Source of the DNA: Methanosphaera sp.
Lineage (GTDB): Archaea; Methanobacteriota; Methanobacteria; Methanobacteriales; Methanobacteriaceae
Assembly (NCBI GenBank): GCA_017430835.1
Contig: JAFRMD010000120.1
Span: 94,080 to 158,079 of the forward strand
DNA: 64,000 nt
Direction: 5' to 3'
The notes under the pieces were generated by a model. The model had not been told where the DNA came from. It ran no database searches and saw only the letters and a list, made by a program, of their open reading frames with translations. Made by a program: the position numbers and the translations under genes. Positions 1-7,721 of this stretch are shown one piece after another. Position 1 is the first letter of the stretch; every line of letters starts with the position of its first letter.

Positions 1-490
1 CATATTTAATACAATATTGATAATAAGCATGTGCTGCCTGATATTCATCATCAAAAATACCTAAATAGATTAACTTCCCATTCTTTCTAAGACTTGCTTT
101 CCATTTAACATAATCCCCATCTTTTGTTTTAATATTTTTAACATTAACACCGGGAAATTTACTTGCACCCCTTGTATACTTTTGCATTAACTGTCCTTTT
201 GTTAATCGTTCAAGATTATCTAAACTAAAATTAAGAAGATTCCCATCTACAGGAGATATTACTTCATTTTTTCCTCTGTGGAAAAAATAAGTTATTTGTC
301 TTTGATAACCGTCAATTCTACAACTTGTATATATTTCAGGTCTTTTTCTATAAGTATCTATATTCCATTTATATAAGTTAATAATGTTTCTATTGCCTTT
401 GCAGTAAATAAATCTTATTTCCCTTCCAGATTTTAAAACACGTTTGTAGACAAGTTTTTCACATTTATCACAATATTTACAGAGAATCAT
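1..490 (-). CDS. HNH/AP2-type homing endonuclease-like protein, partial (C-terminus off window)
   Basis: I translated this directly from the minus strand; the frame is open from an ATG at 490 to the window edge. The N-terminus has a CxxC pair. The middle has the HNH-AP2 signature region ending 'VDGNLLNFSLDNLERLT', but the usual His of the DHIDGN motif is replaced (SPVDGN). Residues from about 115 form a canonical AP2/ERF DNA-binding domain: SKFPGV, W-K-A-S, GKLIYLGIFDDEYQAAHAYY. Such proteins are usually mobile endonucleases. The altered HNH suggests it may only bind DNA. Two hairpins precede the start codon. Confidence 0.7.
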   Translation of the reverse strand, partial: MILCKYCDKCEKLVYKRVLKSGREIRFIYCKGNRNIINLYKWNIDTYRKRPEIYTSCRIDGYQRQITYFFHRGKNEVISPVDGNLLNFSLDNLERLTKGQLMQKYTRGASKFPGVNVKNIKTKDGDYVKWKASLRKNGKLIYLGIFDDEYQAAHAYYQYCIKY

Positions 491-515
491 ATTAATCAAA
501 AAAAGTATAAAATAT

Positions 516-546
516 GAGTTGGTCTAATCATGGGAAAGACCAACTC
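516..546. terminator. Perfect 10-bp stem-loop
   Basis: GAGTTGGTCT at 516-525 pairs perfectly with AGACCAACTC at 537-546, with an 11-nt loop. It lies after the stop of the gene ending at 586 and before the start at 490, so it is either a terminator of the upstream gene or a leader structure of the AP2 gene. A second hairpin follows upstream. Confidence 0.6.
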
Positions 547-559
547 TAAAATGATTCGA

Positions 560-583
560 GTGTAACAAAGTAATATGTTACAC
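560..583. terminator. 7-bp stem-loop at the 3' end of the 586-1089 gene
   Basis: GTGTAAC at 560-566 pairs with GTTACAC at 577-583 (10-nt loop). It sits immediately downstream of the stop codon at 586, in tandem with the 516-546 stem-loop. Confidence 0.5.
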
Positions 584-585
584 TA

Positions 586-1089
586 TTATATCATATTTAA
601 CAAGGATTTAAATTTATCCTTGTTGGTTTTACCTTCAAGGGATTGGAATTTCTTCATCTCCGAAGGAGTAATCCTTAAACTTAATCTTTCAGTTGCATAT
701 TCATATTGTGAAATGTCAACTGAATATAAGTTAAAAATGAACTCAAAAGTCATCTTGACTTTCTTTTCTTCAGACATATCTTTGATGCTCTTGATATTGT
801 TCAAAGCATCGATGATTGCGTATTTTATCTGCTCCTCCTTGATGTACATCTCAGTTCCTGCAGAGATTCCCATACCTCCAAAGAAAAGAGAACACATGTA
901 TGCAAACGAAGTGGCTCTGATTATGTCAAACCCATTTTCACGTGCATGATATTGTGCATATGCTGCCCATCTTGTAGGATTATCAATAATTTGAAATCCT
1001 ACGCCAATTTCATTGAGGAACTGTTGAAGTTCCTCATCACTTAACTCACAACCAATAATGGTTGGTTGATATTTATTTTTCCAAAACAT
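586..1089 (-). CDS. Unknown protein, 167 aa
   Basis: I do not recognise a family. I start at ATG 1089 (MFWKNKYQ) rather than 1104 because GGGGGAT lies just upstream of 1089. A central stretch, 'FAYMCSLFFGGMGISAG', is hydrophobic and glycine-rich and could be one amphipathic or membrane segment; the rest is charged and helical. It follows the 1127-1903 gene by 37 bases and is probably co-transcribed with it. Confidence 0.65.
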   Translation of the reverse strand: MFWKNKYQPTIIGCELSDEELQQFLNEIGVGFQIIDNPTRWAAYAQYHARENGFDIIRATSFAYMCSLFFGGMGISAGTEMYIKEEQIKYAIIDALNNIKSIKDMSEEKKVKMTFEFIFNLYSVDISQYEYATERLSLRITPSEMKKFQSLEGKTNKDKFKSLLNMI

Positions 1090-1126
1090 ATTAAAATCCC
1101 CCATAAAAAATATATTTGGAAGAGTT

Positions 1127-1903
1127 TTATTCTAACTCTTCATCGATTAGTCCTTGGTCTCTTAAAAACTCATCTAAATTGTCATCGGTTACAAATGCAA
1201 GTTTTTGCAACCAGTTTTCATCATAATCTCCATCAAGGGCTTGTTCCATTACATCACCATACTTTGCATAGATACCTAATCTGTATGTGAGTATGCGTGC
1301 AAATATTCTCCTTGCTTCCTCATTAACATCATCTATTATCTCGTCTCTAAAATCTACATCCCAGTAATCTTTACTAATTTCAAAGTAGATGTGTCCTTTT
1401 TCAACATAGGAACTGTCATCATCAACATCCCAAGGGTCAAATTTTTCACCAAATTCGTTCATGTATTCTGCAAAATCATTGATTGTTTTTCCATTCCATT
1501 TTGGGATTACTTCAACAAGGTAGTCTTCTCTGCATGGGAGTTCTTTGATTTCACATTCCATTTTTGCCCCCTCGTTGATGAGGAGTGTGAGATTTTCTCT
1601 CACATATGTTCTGTTTTCATCATCGTTTGATTGTAGGATTATATTTGTAATCCATTCATCATCATCTACTAAATCACTTTCAAATTCCCATATTTCATTT
1701 TCTTGTTCGAATGTAGCGCCATTTATTTGAACTTCATCATGCAAAATTACTCTTTGTGATTCATAGCCACTACCCTTCCAGTAGTACCAATCTACATCAG
1801 TAGCTTCTTCATCGTTAATGGTCACGTAACCTTCAACATACATGTTAGGATTTTTATTGCTTGTTATTTTGAAATATATATCAAATTCTTCAAATTCACA
1901 CAT
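1127..1903 (-). CDS. Unknown acidic protein, 258 aa
   Basis: The protein is strikingly acidic (many Asp/Glu, for example DEEATDVDWYY and DPWDVDDDSS), has no membrane segment and matches no family I know. The start at 1903 has a GAGATGATT ribosome site. It is the first gene after the promoter at 1970-1992, and the palindromic GGAAAC/GTTTCC operator lies in its leader. Acidic, phage-like proteins can mimic DNA, but nothing here proves that. Confidence 0.7.
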   Translation of the reverse strand: MCEFEEFDIYFKITSNKNPNMYVEGYVTINDEEATDVDWYYWKGSGYESQRVILHDEVQINGATFEQENEIWEFESDLVDDDEWITNIILQSNDDENRTYVRENLTLLINEGAKMECEIKELPCREDYLVEVIPKWNGKTINDFAEYMNEFGEKFDPWDVDDDSSYVEKGHIYFEISKDYWDVDFRDEIIDDVNEEARRIFARILTYRLGIYAKYGDVMEQALDGDYDENWLQKLAFVTDDNLDEFLRDQGLIDEELE

Positions 1904-1930
1904 TTAAATCATCTCGAATCATTTTTTTCT

Positions 1931-1950
1931 GGAAACCAAAATATGTTTCC
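1931..1950. promoter_or_regulatory. Inverted repeat GGAAAC-N8-GTTTCC, candidate operator
   Basis: Six-base perfect arms at 1931-1936 and 1945-1950 lie about 25-35 bases downstream of the TATA box at 1974-1985, where transcription of the 1903 gene should begin. This position fits a repressor site; no other copy was noticed. Confidence 0.45.
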
Positions 1951-1969
1951 GTCATACCTATATTTGTCT

Positions 1970-1992
1970 TACTAATATATATACTTTATGGT
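1970..1992 (-). promoter_or_regulatory. Promoter of the 1903-1127 unit
   Basis: Read on the minus strand it is AACCATAAAGTATATATATT: a CCATAA box followed by a TATA box. The T-rich tract further upstream (towards 2010) would terminate the 7609-2014 operon. The layout matches the repeated promoter cassette elsewhere in the window. Confidence 0.6.
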
Positions 1993-2013
1993 TTATTAAT
2001 TTAAAAAAATAAA

Positions 2014-2667
2014 CTAACGATAAAACTCAACAAACAAACCATCCCATATATTCAAAGAATCAAACTCAGGATCAAAAAAAGTAACAAACCTACTCTTATC
2101 CCAACCTAATACTTCACTATAATAATCATAAACAACCGGATAAGGCAAATCATTACTAACAATATAAGCCCAAACATCATCACTAGACCAATCTAACAAA
2201 GGATAACAATCCCCATCTTGAAAATAATTTTTATACTTATGTTTTCTACGATTAGACTCTTCTCTGCGAACACCAATCAAACCCATATTCCAACCGTAAC
2301 ACTTCTTATTCTCATTAATTCGTCCAAAAAATTGTTCATAACCACTACTTGTATCCTCACCATCACCATGCCGTTTATCTACAACAACATTAATTGCACC
2401 TAAACTTTCAAGATTACTTATAACCTCTGATTCAATAGGTCGTGGCATTAAATCATCACCATAATCCCAATGCCAAACAGGAACACTCTTATTCAAACTT
2501 AAACATAAATGAGTTAAAACAGTACTATCTTTACCACCACTAAAACTAACATAACAATTATAATTATCTAAAGCTGTTTCAATAATACCTAATGATTTTT
2601 TAACTTTTAATTTATACTCTTTTCTCCGCGAATGTAATAAGAATCCTTTTTTAGTGTATTTGTTCAT
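2014..2667 (-). CDS. PAPS reductase-like PP-loop protein (second CysH-type), 217 aa
   Basis: The PP-loop SFSGGKDST lies at residues 41-49. It is followed by the family's GVRREES segment and the YPLLDWSSDDVWAYI segment that closes the active site. Family members adenylate or bind ATP-like substrates; classical CysH reduces PAPS, but short mobile-element versions have unknown substrates. It is the last gene of the csf-like operon, overlapping the ParB-like gene by 17 bases. It is much shorter than the other CysH-like protein (429 aa) in the operon and lacks its C-terminal region, so the two probably do different jobs. Confidence 0.85.
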   Translation of the reverse strand: MNKYTKKGFLLHSRRKEYKLKVKKSLGIIETALDNYNCYVSFSGGKDSTVLTHLCLSLNKSVPVWHWDYGDDLMPRPIESEVISNLESLGAINVVVDKRHGDGEDTSSGYEQFFGRINENKKCYGWNMGLIGVRREESNRRKHKYKNYFQDGDCYPLLDWSSDDVWAYIVSNDLPYPVVYDYYSEVLGWDKSRFVTFFDPEFDSLNIWDGLFVEFYR

Positions 2668-3304
2668 TTAATTTAGCCTCAAATTCAACCCATGACTTGC
2701 TAAAAGTATGATTTTGAAATGCTTCTTTTAAACCAGTAATCTGTTTTAACCTTAAAACTTCATCCATGTCCATACCTAATTTAGTACTTATTTCTTCATC
2801 ACTCCAACCACTTTTAGATAAATCCAATACAATTTCACTCATACTACGTATCTGATGACTTCCTCTTGCACGATTATGTCTTATAGTTGAACCCATACGT
2901 TCATCTAAAGGTTTATCAATAACTGTTAAAGGCAAATAACCATGTAATCTCATTGTAATATCTTCATGTTCTTTTCCAACACGGTTACGATGAAACCCAT
3001 CAACAATCTCATATTCACTATCATTTATCTTGTAAGCAACAATGGGTTGAGTATAACCATCTAACTTTATACTATTATATAATAATTCCATTTCAGGTGT
3101 TGCAACATGATTTGGATTATATTCATTAGCATGAACATTTTCCCCTTTAACATATTGCACATTACAAATAGGTTCTTTTAATGGATTTACTTCATTAACT
3201 GCTTGATTTAGTTTATTAATAATTTTAATTTTTTCATCCACATCATCAATATCATTAATAGCTATTGTTAATTCATTTATTAACTCATCAATCAATTTAT
3301 TCAC
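2651..3304 (-). CDS. ParB/Srx-fold protein, IbrB-like
   Basis: Residues 45-115 carry a ParB N-terminal domain with the DGFHRNRVG motif (102-110), equivalent to the GxHRxxA nucleotide-binding box. A helix-turn-helix-like segment follows (SDEEISTKLGMDMDEVLRL). A ParB-like protein beside a large CysH-like protein is the IbrA/IbrB arrangement. The start is GTG at 3304; TTG at 3295, with GGTGA six bases upstream, is an alternative. It overlaps the GNAT gene by 8 bases and the short PAPS reductase gene by 17 bases. Confidence 0.8.
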   Translation of the reverse strand: MNKLIDELINELTIAINDIDDVDEKIKIINKLNQAVNEVNPLKEPICNVQYVKGENVHANEYNPNHVATPEMELLYNSIKLDGYTQPIVAYKINDSEYEIVDGFHRNRVGKEHEDITMRLHGYLPLTVIDKPLDERMGSTIRHNRARGSHQIRSMSEIVLDLSKSGWSDEEISTKLGMDMDEVLRLKQITGLKEAFQNHTFSKSWVEFEAKLNEQIH

Positions 3305-3710
3305 CTACTTTTTTTTCAAGTACAAAGTAACTTCCCCTTTTACTCCTTTCAACAAAACCTAATTTTTTCCTTAACTTCAATATTATTGGATTATTGCTAG
3401 TTGTTGTCATAGTATAATTATCAAAGAAACTCATTTGTCCGTTCATTATCCTTTTAGCTAAACCTTGACATCTATATTCTTCAACAACATATAACCCACC
3501 TAATTCAACAGTATCTTCTTCAAATTTATAATGATAAAAAGCAACTAACTCACCATTATTCTTAAAATATAACACCCATTTATAATCTGTATCATTTATA
3601 AGATATGGCATTTCCTTACGATATTTCCGTTCAGCAAAATATTTACCTACATGACTATAAAATTCACTTTCAGATAACTCCCCAGGATAACATTTAATAT
3701 TTAAAATCAT
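3297..3710 (-). CDS. GNAT-family N-acetyltransferase
   Basis: The 137 residues show the GNAT core: LGGLYVVEEYRCQGLAKRIMNG contains the V-x-x-x-x-R/Q-x-x-G-x-A acetyl-CoA loop, followed by TTTSNNPIILKLRKKLGFVERSK, the usual C-terminal 'N..I.LY.KLGF' motif. The acceptor is unknown. It is embedded between the CysH-like and ParB-like genes with 4- and 8-base overlaps, so it is translationally tied to the CRISPR-like operon, which is not a usual partner. Confidence 0.85.
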   Translation of the reverse strand: MILNIKCYPGELSESEFYSHVGKYFAERKYRKEMPYLINDTDYKWVLYFKNNGELVAFYHYKFEEDTVELGGLYVVEEYRCQGLAKRIMNGQMSFFDNYTMTTTSNNPIILKLRKKLGFVERSKRGSYFVLEKKVGE

Positions 3711-4996
3711 TTTATTTCCTCCGCAAATTTCTTTAATTTACCATCAGTTGTATTTTCAGGTTTAATTAAATTTGTATTATATTTCTCACGCATTTCATTT
3801 AATAATCGAACATCACTTTTTGTTTGACTGAAGCTTAAACGGTTCATCCAGAAATCATTTCTTTCAATAGCTCTTGCCACACGCTCCCAATAGGGAGTTC
3901 TCTTTCTGCCTTCCATTTCCCATTTGGTGTCGGGTATCTGTGAGGGTTTTAATCCTATTTCTTTTTCCCACCATAACAAGAATTTACGGATTTTATTATA
4001 ATAATGTATTTCAAGTTCCGGTGCGTATAGTCCTAAACTTTCTAATAAGAATACACTGTATTGTTGCCAACTCATGTGTGGTGGTTTTTCAGATTTTATA
4101 TTTCCTAATAAGCTTGTACGTGCATATATGTTTCCGAAGTTTACTCCTTCAACACGATTTAATACTCTTTCCCATGTTTCAGGTTCTAATTCTCTGAACT
4201 GGTCAAGACTTTGTCGTTGATCATCACCATATGGTTGGCATAATCTTTGTTGATGTATGCTTACACCATTTTTATATAACCATTCATAGACTTTATTATA
4301 CTCCCAATCATATTTGCTAATGGCTCCCCAGATATCCTCTGTTCTCCAATCGTATATTGGATAAAAATTATAAGTGTTTAAGGTTTTGTTATTAAATTTG
4401 ACTCGTGTTGTCCAATTATAATTTTCATATGTTTCTTTAGTAGTGGATACTATTGTTCTGAAACGATTTAGACTTTCATCACTTCTTATTCCTATTCCTG
4501 CACCACTTATATCCCCCTTATGTTCTTTGTTAAACCATTCAGCGAATAATGGGGTGAATTCTTCGAATTCCATATTTTTATGGAAAAAAGGGAATGGATT
4601 ATTATCTTCAGTTAAACAATCTTTAGGATATTCGCGAACCCATTTATCTTGTTCATTTAAATCCCAACAAGTCCATTTAGGTTGCAATACACTTACTGCG
4701 TTTCTTAAACTTAGTGGTAGACAGCACCAGTAAAATTCATCAATGACATTTTCTAAGTGCTGCCTCATATATTCAACATGTCTTATTGTTTCAGCGTATT
4801 GTGCCTCTAAATCTATGAATAGTACATTGAATTTTTTACCAGTTTTTTCTGCCATCATTTTTGCTAAATGTAGCATTACTGTACTGTCTTTTCCTCCACT
4901 GAAGCTGAAGTAGATGTCATCGAATTCTTGAAATGCTATTTGCATTCTTTTTTTTGCAGAGGTTAATACATCAATATTAGAATAAATTTTAGGCAT
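3707..4996 (-). CDS. cysH: CysH/IbrA-like PAPS reductase-family protein of type IV-B CRISPR loci
   Basis: The PP-loop SFSGGKDSTV is at residues 31-40. It is followed by GAGIGIRSDESLNRFRTIV and YPIYDWRTEDIWGAI, the family's later active-site segments, and a long C-terminal half of the DUF3440 type (IbrA-like, 429 aa). The reaction is unknown. Established knowledge: type IV-B csf operons characteristically carry a cysH-like gene. It overlaps the Csf3-like gene by 8 bases and the GNAT gene by 4, so all are probably translated together. Confidence 0.85.
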   Translation of the reverse strand: MPKIYSNIDVLTSAKKRMQIAFQEFDDIYFSFSGGKDSTVMLHLAKMMAEKTGKKFNVLFIDLEAQYAETIRHVEYMRQHLENVIDEFYWCCLPLSLRNAVSVLQPKWTCWDLNEQDKWVREYPKDCLTEDNNPFPFFHKNMEFEEFTPLFAEWFNKEHKGDISGAGIGIRSDESLNRFRTIVSTTKETYENYNWTTRVKFNNKTLNTYNFYPIYDWRTEDIWGAISKYDWEYNKVYEWLYKNGVSIHQQRLCQPYGDDQRQSLDQFRELEPETWERVLNRVEGVNFGNIYARTSLLGNIKSEKPPHMSWQQYSVFLLESLGLYAPELEIHYYNKIRKFLLWWEKEIGLKPSQIPDTKWEMEGRKRTPYWERVARAIERNDFWMNRLSFSQTKSDVRLLNEMREKYNTNLIKPENTTDGKLKKFAEEIK

Positions 4997-5741
4997 TTTT
5001 AACCCCTAAGCTTTGTTTTATTTGATTGGGTGGAACATAACACATTACTTTATTTTTTTTATTCCAGTATGGTGGTTTATATGATGCTTGTTGAAAGGTC
5101 ATACCTTCAACTATTGGTAGTTTCATTGTTGCAGGTATGGTTCTCATTATTTGATTGTCTTTGAAGAAGCTGTAATCTTCTTTGGTTTCAGTTATAGTTA
5201 TGGAGTGTATTTTTCCACCTCCTATACTGGATTTTTTACCTATATGATGTAAGTGTGATAATAATCGTTTTAATTCTTTTTTATCACCGTTGCAGTAGAA
5301 TGTTATTTTATCTGTTATAACTGTTGGTAATAGTATTATGAAGTCTTTGAAGTGCCCTTGGTTTATTTTTATTCTTCCTTTTTGTTGTTTTTTTGTTAAA
5401 TGATATGTTTCTTTATCTGTGAATCTTTTGTATACTTTATCTGTTTTGAGAGTGTATATGTTACTATAGATTCCAATGCTTGCATGGTATACATCATTTG
5501 TTTTTTTCAAGGGTAGGTCTAGTTGTGATATATCAATTAGTTCATCTGTTGGTAAGATATAAAATAAATCATTTAATGCATCACGAAAACATAAGTATGA
5601 GATTATACTATCAAAATGCAACCATGGACTTGTTAAATATAATGGGGATGTTATATTAAATACTATTTTTAATGGAGTATAGTTACATCCAGTTGTATAT
5701 TCATTGATTTTTTCATTGAATATACTATTATCTATTTCCAT
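4989..5741 (-). CDS. csf3: Csf3-like (Cas5-group RAMP) subunit
   Basis: A 250-residue RAMP-fold protein. The N-terminus 'PLKIVFNITSPLYLTSPWLHFDSIISYLCFRDAL' resembles the Csf3/Cas5 opening in which a strand is followed by a 'dwLHFDSllay' segment. The glycine-rich loop GKKSSIGGGK lies at residues 168-177, as in RAMPs. In type IV complexes Csf3 caps the 5' end of the guide RNA. It overlaps Csf2-like by 10 bases and the CysH-like gene by 8. The assignment rests on motif plus neighbourhood. Confidence 0.75.
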   Translation of the reverse strand: MEIDNSIFNEKINEYTTGCNYTPLKIVFNITSPLYLTSPWLHFDSIISYLCFRDALNDLFYILPTDELIDISQLDLPLKKTNDVYHASIGIYSNIYTLKTDKVYKRFTDKETYHLTKKQQKGRIKINQGHFKDFIILLPTVITDKITFYCNGDKKELKRLLSHLHHIGKKSSIGGGKIHSITITETKEDYSFFKDNQIMRTIPATMKLPIVEGMTFQQASYKPPYWNKKNKVMCYVPPNQIKQSLGVKNA

Positions 5742-6577
5742 ATTTTCACCAATCCATCTAAAAACTCAATAATAGATGATTGATTATCATGTAAATAATC
5801 CAAATAAACATCATCAGACAATCCATTAATACTAGGATAATCTAATTCAACTTTACCATAACCTGTTGCAGACTTAGCCCCAATATAAGGTCTTTCTTGC
5901 CATAATCTGAACATTCTAACAAAACAAGCTTGTTCAATACTATTACAATTCTCAAGTACAAACTCATGAGTAAACTTAGTACCACGAATTAATGTTTCAA
6001 ATTCATATTTCATCTGATGATTCTGCTCTTCATCACCAGAATATTCTTTCAAATCATCAAGTCTTGTTCCAAAATCAATAGATTTCAAATTATATGCTGA
6101 AAAATCAATATCATCATAATCAGATATATAATGTTTAGTTTCACTGCAAACTATATTACCCATCCCCACTTTTAATTTACCTTGAATCATCTGGTTACCA
6201 ATAGCAGAACCTAATAAACTTATAGGAGGTATCATTTCCCTTAACTCTTTTTTCAAAGATAAATTAATAGCCCCCTTATCTTTATTATCCAATGCTTCCA
6301 GTAAACCCCCAGTGAATAAAAAATGATATATTTTTTTACTGTTTAAATCATAATCTAATTGAGTTAAATAATCATCCATGATTAACCTACGCAAATAACC
6401 TCTTATAGCATTACCATGAATAGTAGGAATATTATCAACTTCCTTTTCATTAGTGACTGGATTAACAATTACAGTAGGTAAACTTAAAATCAATTTTGTT
6501 GTACCATAATCACTACTATCACCATGATGTATTGGTGATAATGCTGTTAAATTACCTTTATATACTTCAGTTAACAT
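5732..6577 (-). CDS. csf2: Csf2-like (Cas7) backbone subunit
   Basis: RAMP/Cas7 hallmarks are clear. Near the N-terminus, 'ALSPIHHGD' and IHGNAIRGYLRRLI (53-66) match the 'l.sPlHiG...ipGssiRGalR' pattern. GAKSATGYGKVELD at 233-246 is the C-terminal glycine-rich loop. Cas7-family subunits polymerise along guide RNA. At 281 aa it is a compact member. Its GGTGA ribosome site is 7 bases from the start. It lies between the small-subunit candidate and Csf3-like, as in type IV-B operons. Confidence 0.8.
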   Translation of the reverse strand: MLTEVYKGNLTALSPIHHGDSSDYGTTKLILSLPTVIVNPVTNEKEVDNIPTIHGNAIRGYLRRLIMDDYLTQLDYDLNSKKIYHFLFTGGLLEALDNKDKGAINLSLKKELREMIPPISLLGSAIGNQMIQGKLKVGMGNIVCSETKHYISDYDDIDFSAYNLKSIDFGTRLDDLKEYSGDEEQNHQMKYEFETLIRGTKFTHEFVLENCNSIEQACFVRMFRLWQERPYIGAKSATGYGKVELDYPSINGLSDDVYLDYLHDNQSSIIEFLDGLVKIWK

Positions 6578-6601
6578 TATTTTTTCACCATCCTTAATTT
6601 T

Positions 6602-6937
6602 TTATATTTTTTTTAATTCATCAACCTTTTCTAGAGCATAATTAGTAACATATAATGATTCTTTACGAATTAAACCCATAGTAAACTCATTATACTCCTC
6701 TAATAAACAAATATCCTCTGAATCTAATTTAACAAAAGTTACACTAACTTTTCTAGTTAAAATATCTAAAAATTCCTTAAAATTCTTAGCATTAGCACTT
6801 GCACGTATACGATCAATGAAGAATTTATGTGCTGACTTAACACTAATCTTACTCCAAGGTATCTGTAAATAAATTCTAGCAAGAATAATAGCTAATTTCT
6901 CCTCTAAATCATCCTCAATTTTATCATCCACCAACAT
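6602..6937 (-). CDS. Candidate Cas11-like small subunit
   Basis: A 111-residue all-helical protein ('LEEKLAIILARIYLQIPWSKISVKSAHKFFIDRIRASANAKNF', 'FLDILTRKVS') with no catalytic motif. Its length, predicted helicity and place between Csf1-like and Csf2-like genes match the Cas11 of type IV-B operons. Sequence alone would not identify it. I use ATG 6937; the adjacent TTG at 6940 is possible, with AAGGAG 10 bases upstream. Confidence 0.6.
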   Translation of the reverse strand: MLVDDKIEDDLEEKLAIILARIYLQIPWSKISVKSAHKFFIDRIRASANAKNFKEFLDILTRKVSVTFVKLDSEDICLLEEYNEFTMGLIRKESLYVTNYALEKVDELKKI

Positions 6938-6973
6938 CAACTTTTTTCAACTCCTTTTTCATATTATTTTTTT

Positions 6974-7609
6974 TTAATCCTCCAAATACAATGCCAAATC
7001 CCATACCGGATTATCGACATTACATTTAATATACTCTAAAAAATCTCTAGCTTTATTTCTACCAAACTTTTTAACAATTTCACGATAATGATGCATTTCC
7101 AAATCACCAGTTTCAAATACATTCTTAGGTATTTTTAAATTTCTTAACTGTTTAATAAAATCCATCATAGTATATAATGTGTCTAATTTAACTCTAACAA
7201 TATCATAATCTATTAAGAAATTAATCTCATTTTTATTGTTTTCATTGTATACTTCATTCATTCTTATCCAACCAATTTTTTGCCATGTTTTAGTAAGATA
7301 AATATAAAAAGGTTTATCAGGTAAATTATAAACAATGTCCTTTGCATTTTTCTTTTTGAATTTTATTAATTCATCTTCAGTTAATAGAAACATAGTGCGC
7401 CTATATTCATTACTATTTTTCACAAGATAATTACACTCTGGACAAATTACTTCACCATAGCTTATGTATTCAGCACATGTGAAATTACCACTAAATTTCT
7501 TTTTAAATCCATTTGTAGTATGTTTTTTACATATACAACAATCTCCTTCTAATTCCCCTTCCTCGGGAGATACCTTTATAGTATTACATAACATTTCACT
7601 AAAAATCAT
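6974..7609 (-). CDS. csf1: Csf1-like (type IV large subunit) zinc protein
   Basis: 211 aa. The N-terminus has GDCCICKK (C24, C27) and VICPECNYL (C56, C59), a four-Cys zinc site spaced as in Csf1, followed by 'YRRTMFLLTEDELIKFKKKNAKDIV', with a charged helical C-terminus. Csf1 is the Cas8-like subunit of type IV complexes and marks the start of the operon. It is the first gene after the promoter at 7660-7684. The distance from the GAGGTG site to ATG is long (about 14 bases). An alternative is an unrelated zinc-ribbon protein, but the neighbours argue for Csf1. Confidence 0.75.
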   Translation of the reverse strand: MIFSEMLCNTIKVSPEEGELEGDCCICKKHTTNGFKKKFSGNFTCAEYISYGEVICPECNYLVKNSNEYRRTMFLLTEDELIKFKKKNAKDIVYNLPDKPFYIYLTKTWQKIGWIRMNEVYNENNKNEINFLIDYDIVRVKLDTLYTMMDFIKQLRNLKIPKNVFETGDLEMHHYREIVKKFGRNKARDFLEYIKCNVDNPVWDLALYLED

Positions 7610-7659
7610 TTTTTATTTTTTTACACCTCATCCAATACTCAATTAAAATATTATTTAAT

Positions 7660-7684
7660 AATAATATAAATATTTTATGGTATA
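7660..7684 (-). promoter_or_regulatory. Promoter of the csf-like operon
   Basis: Minus strand TACCATAAAATATTTATATT: the TACCATAA box and an ATTTATATTA TATA box about 50 bases from the csf1-like start. The poly-T tract at 7690-7725 (minus strand) is the terminator of the GIY-YIG gene. Confidence 0.65.
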
Positions 7685-7721
7685 AAAATTAAAAATATTA
7701 ACAAAAAAAGAAAAAAATAGT

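Noticed and set aside
4989..7609. Assignment as type III (Csm/Cmr) RAMPs
   Set aside because: RAMP motifs alone would allow it, but there is no Cas10, Csm3/4/5 set or HD nuclease, while the Csf1-like protein and cysH fit type IV-B.
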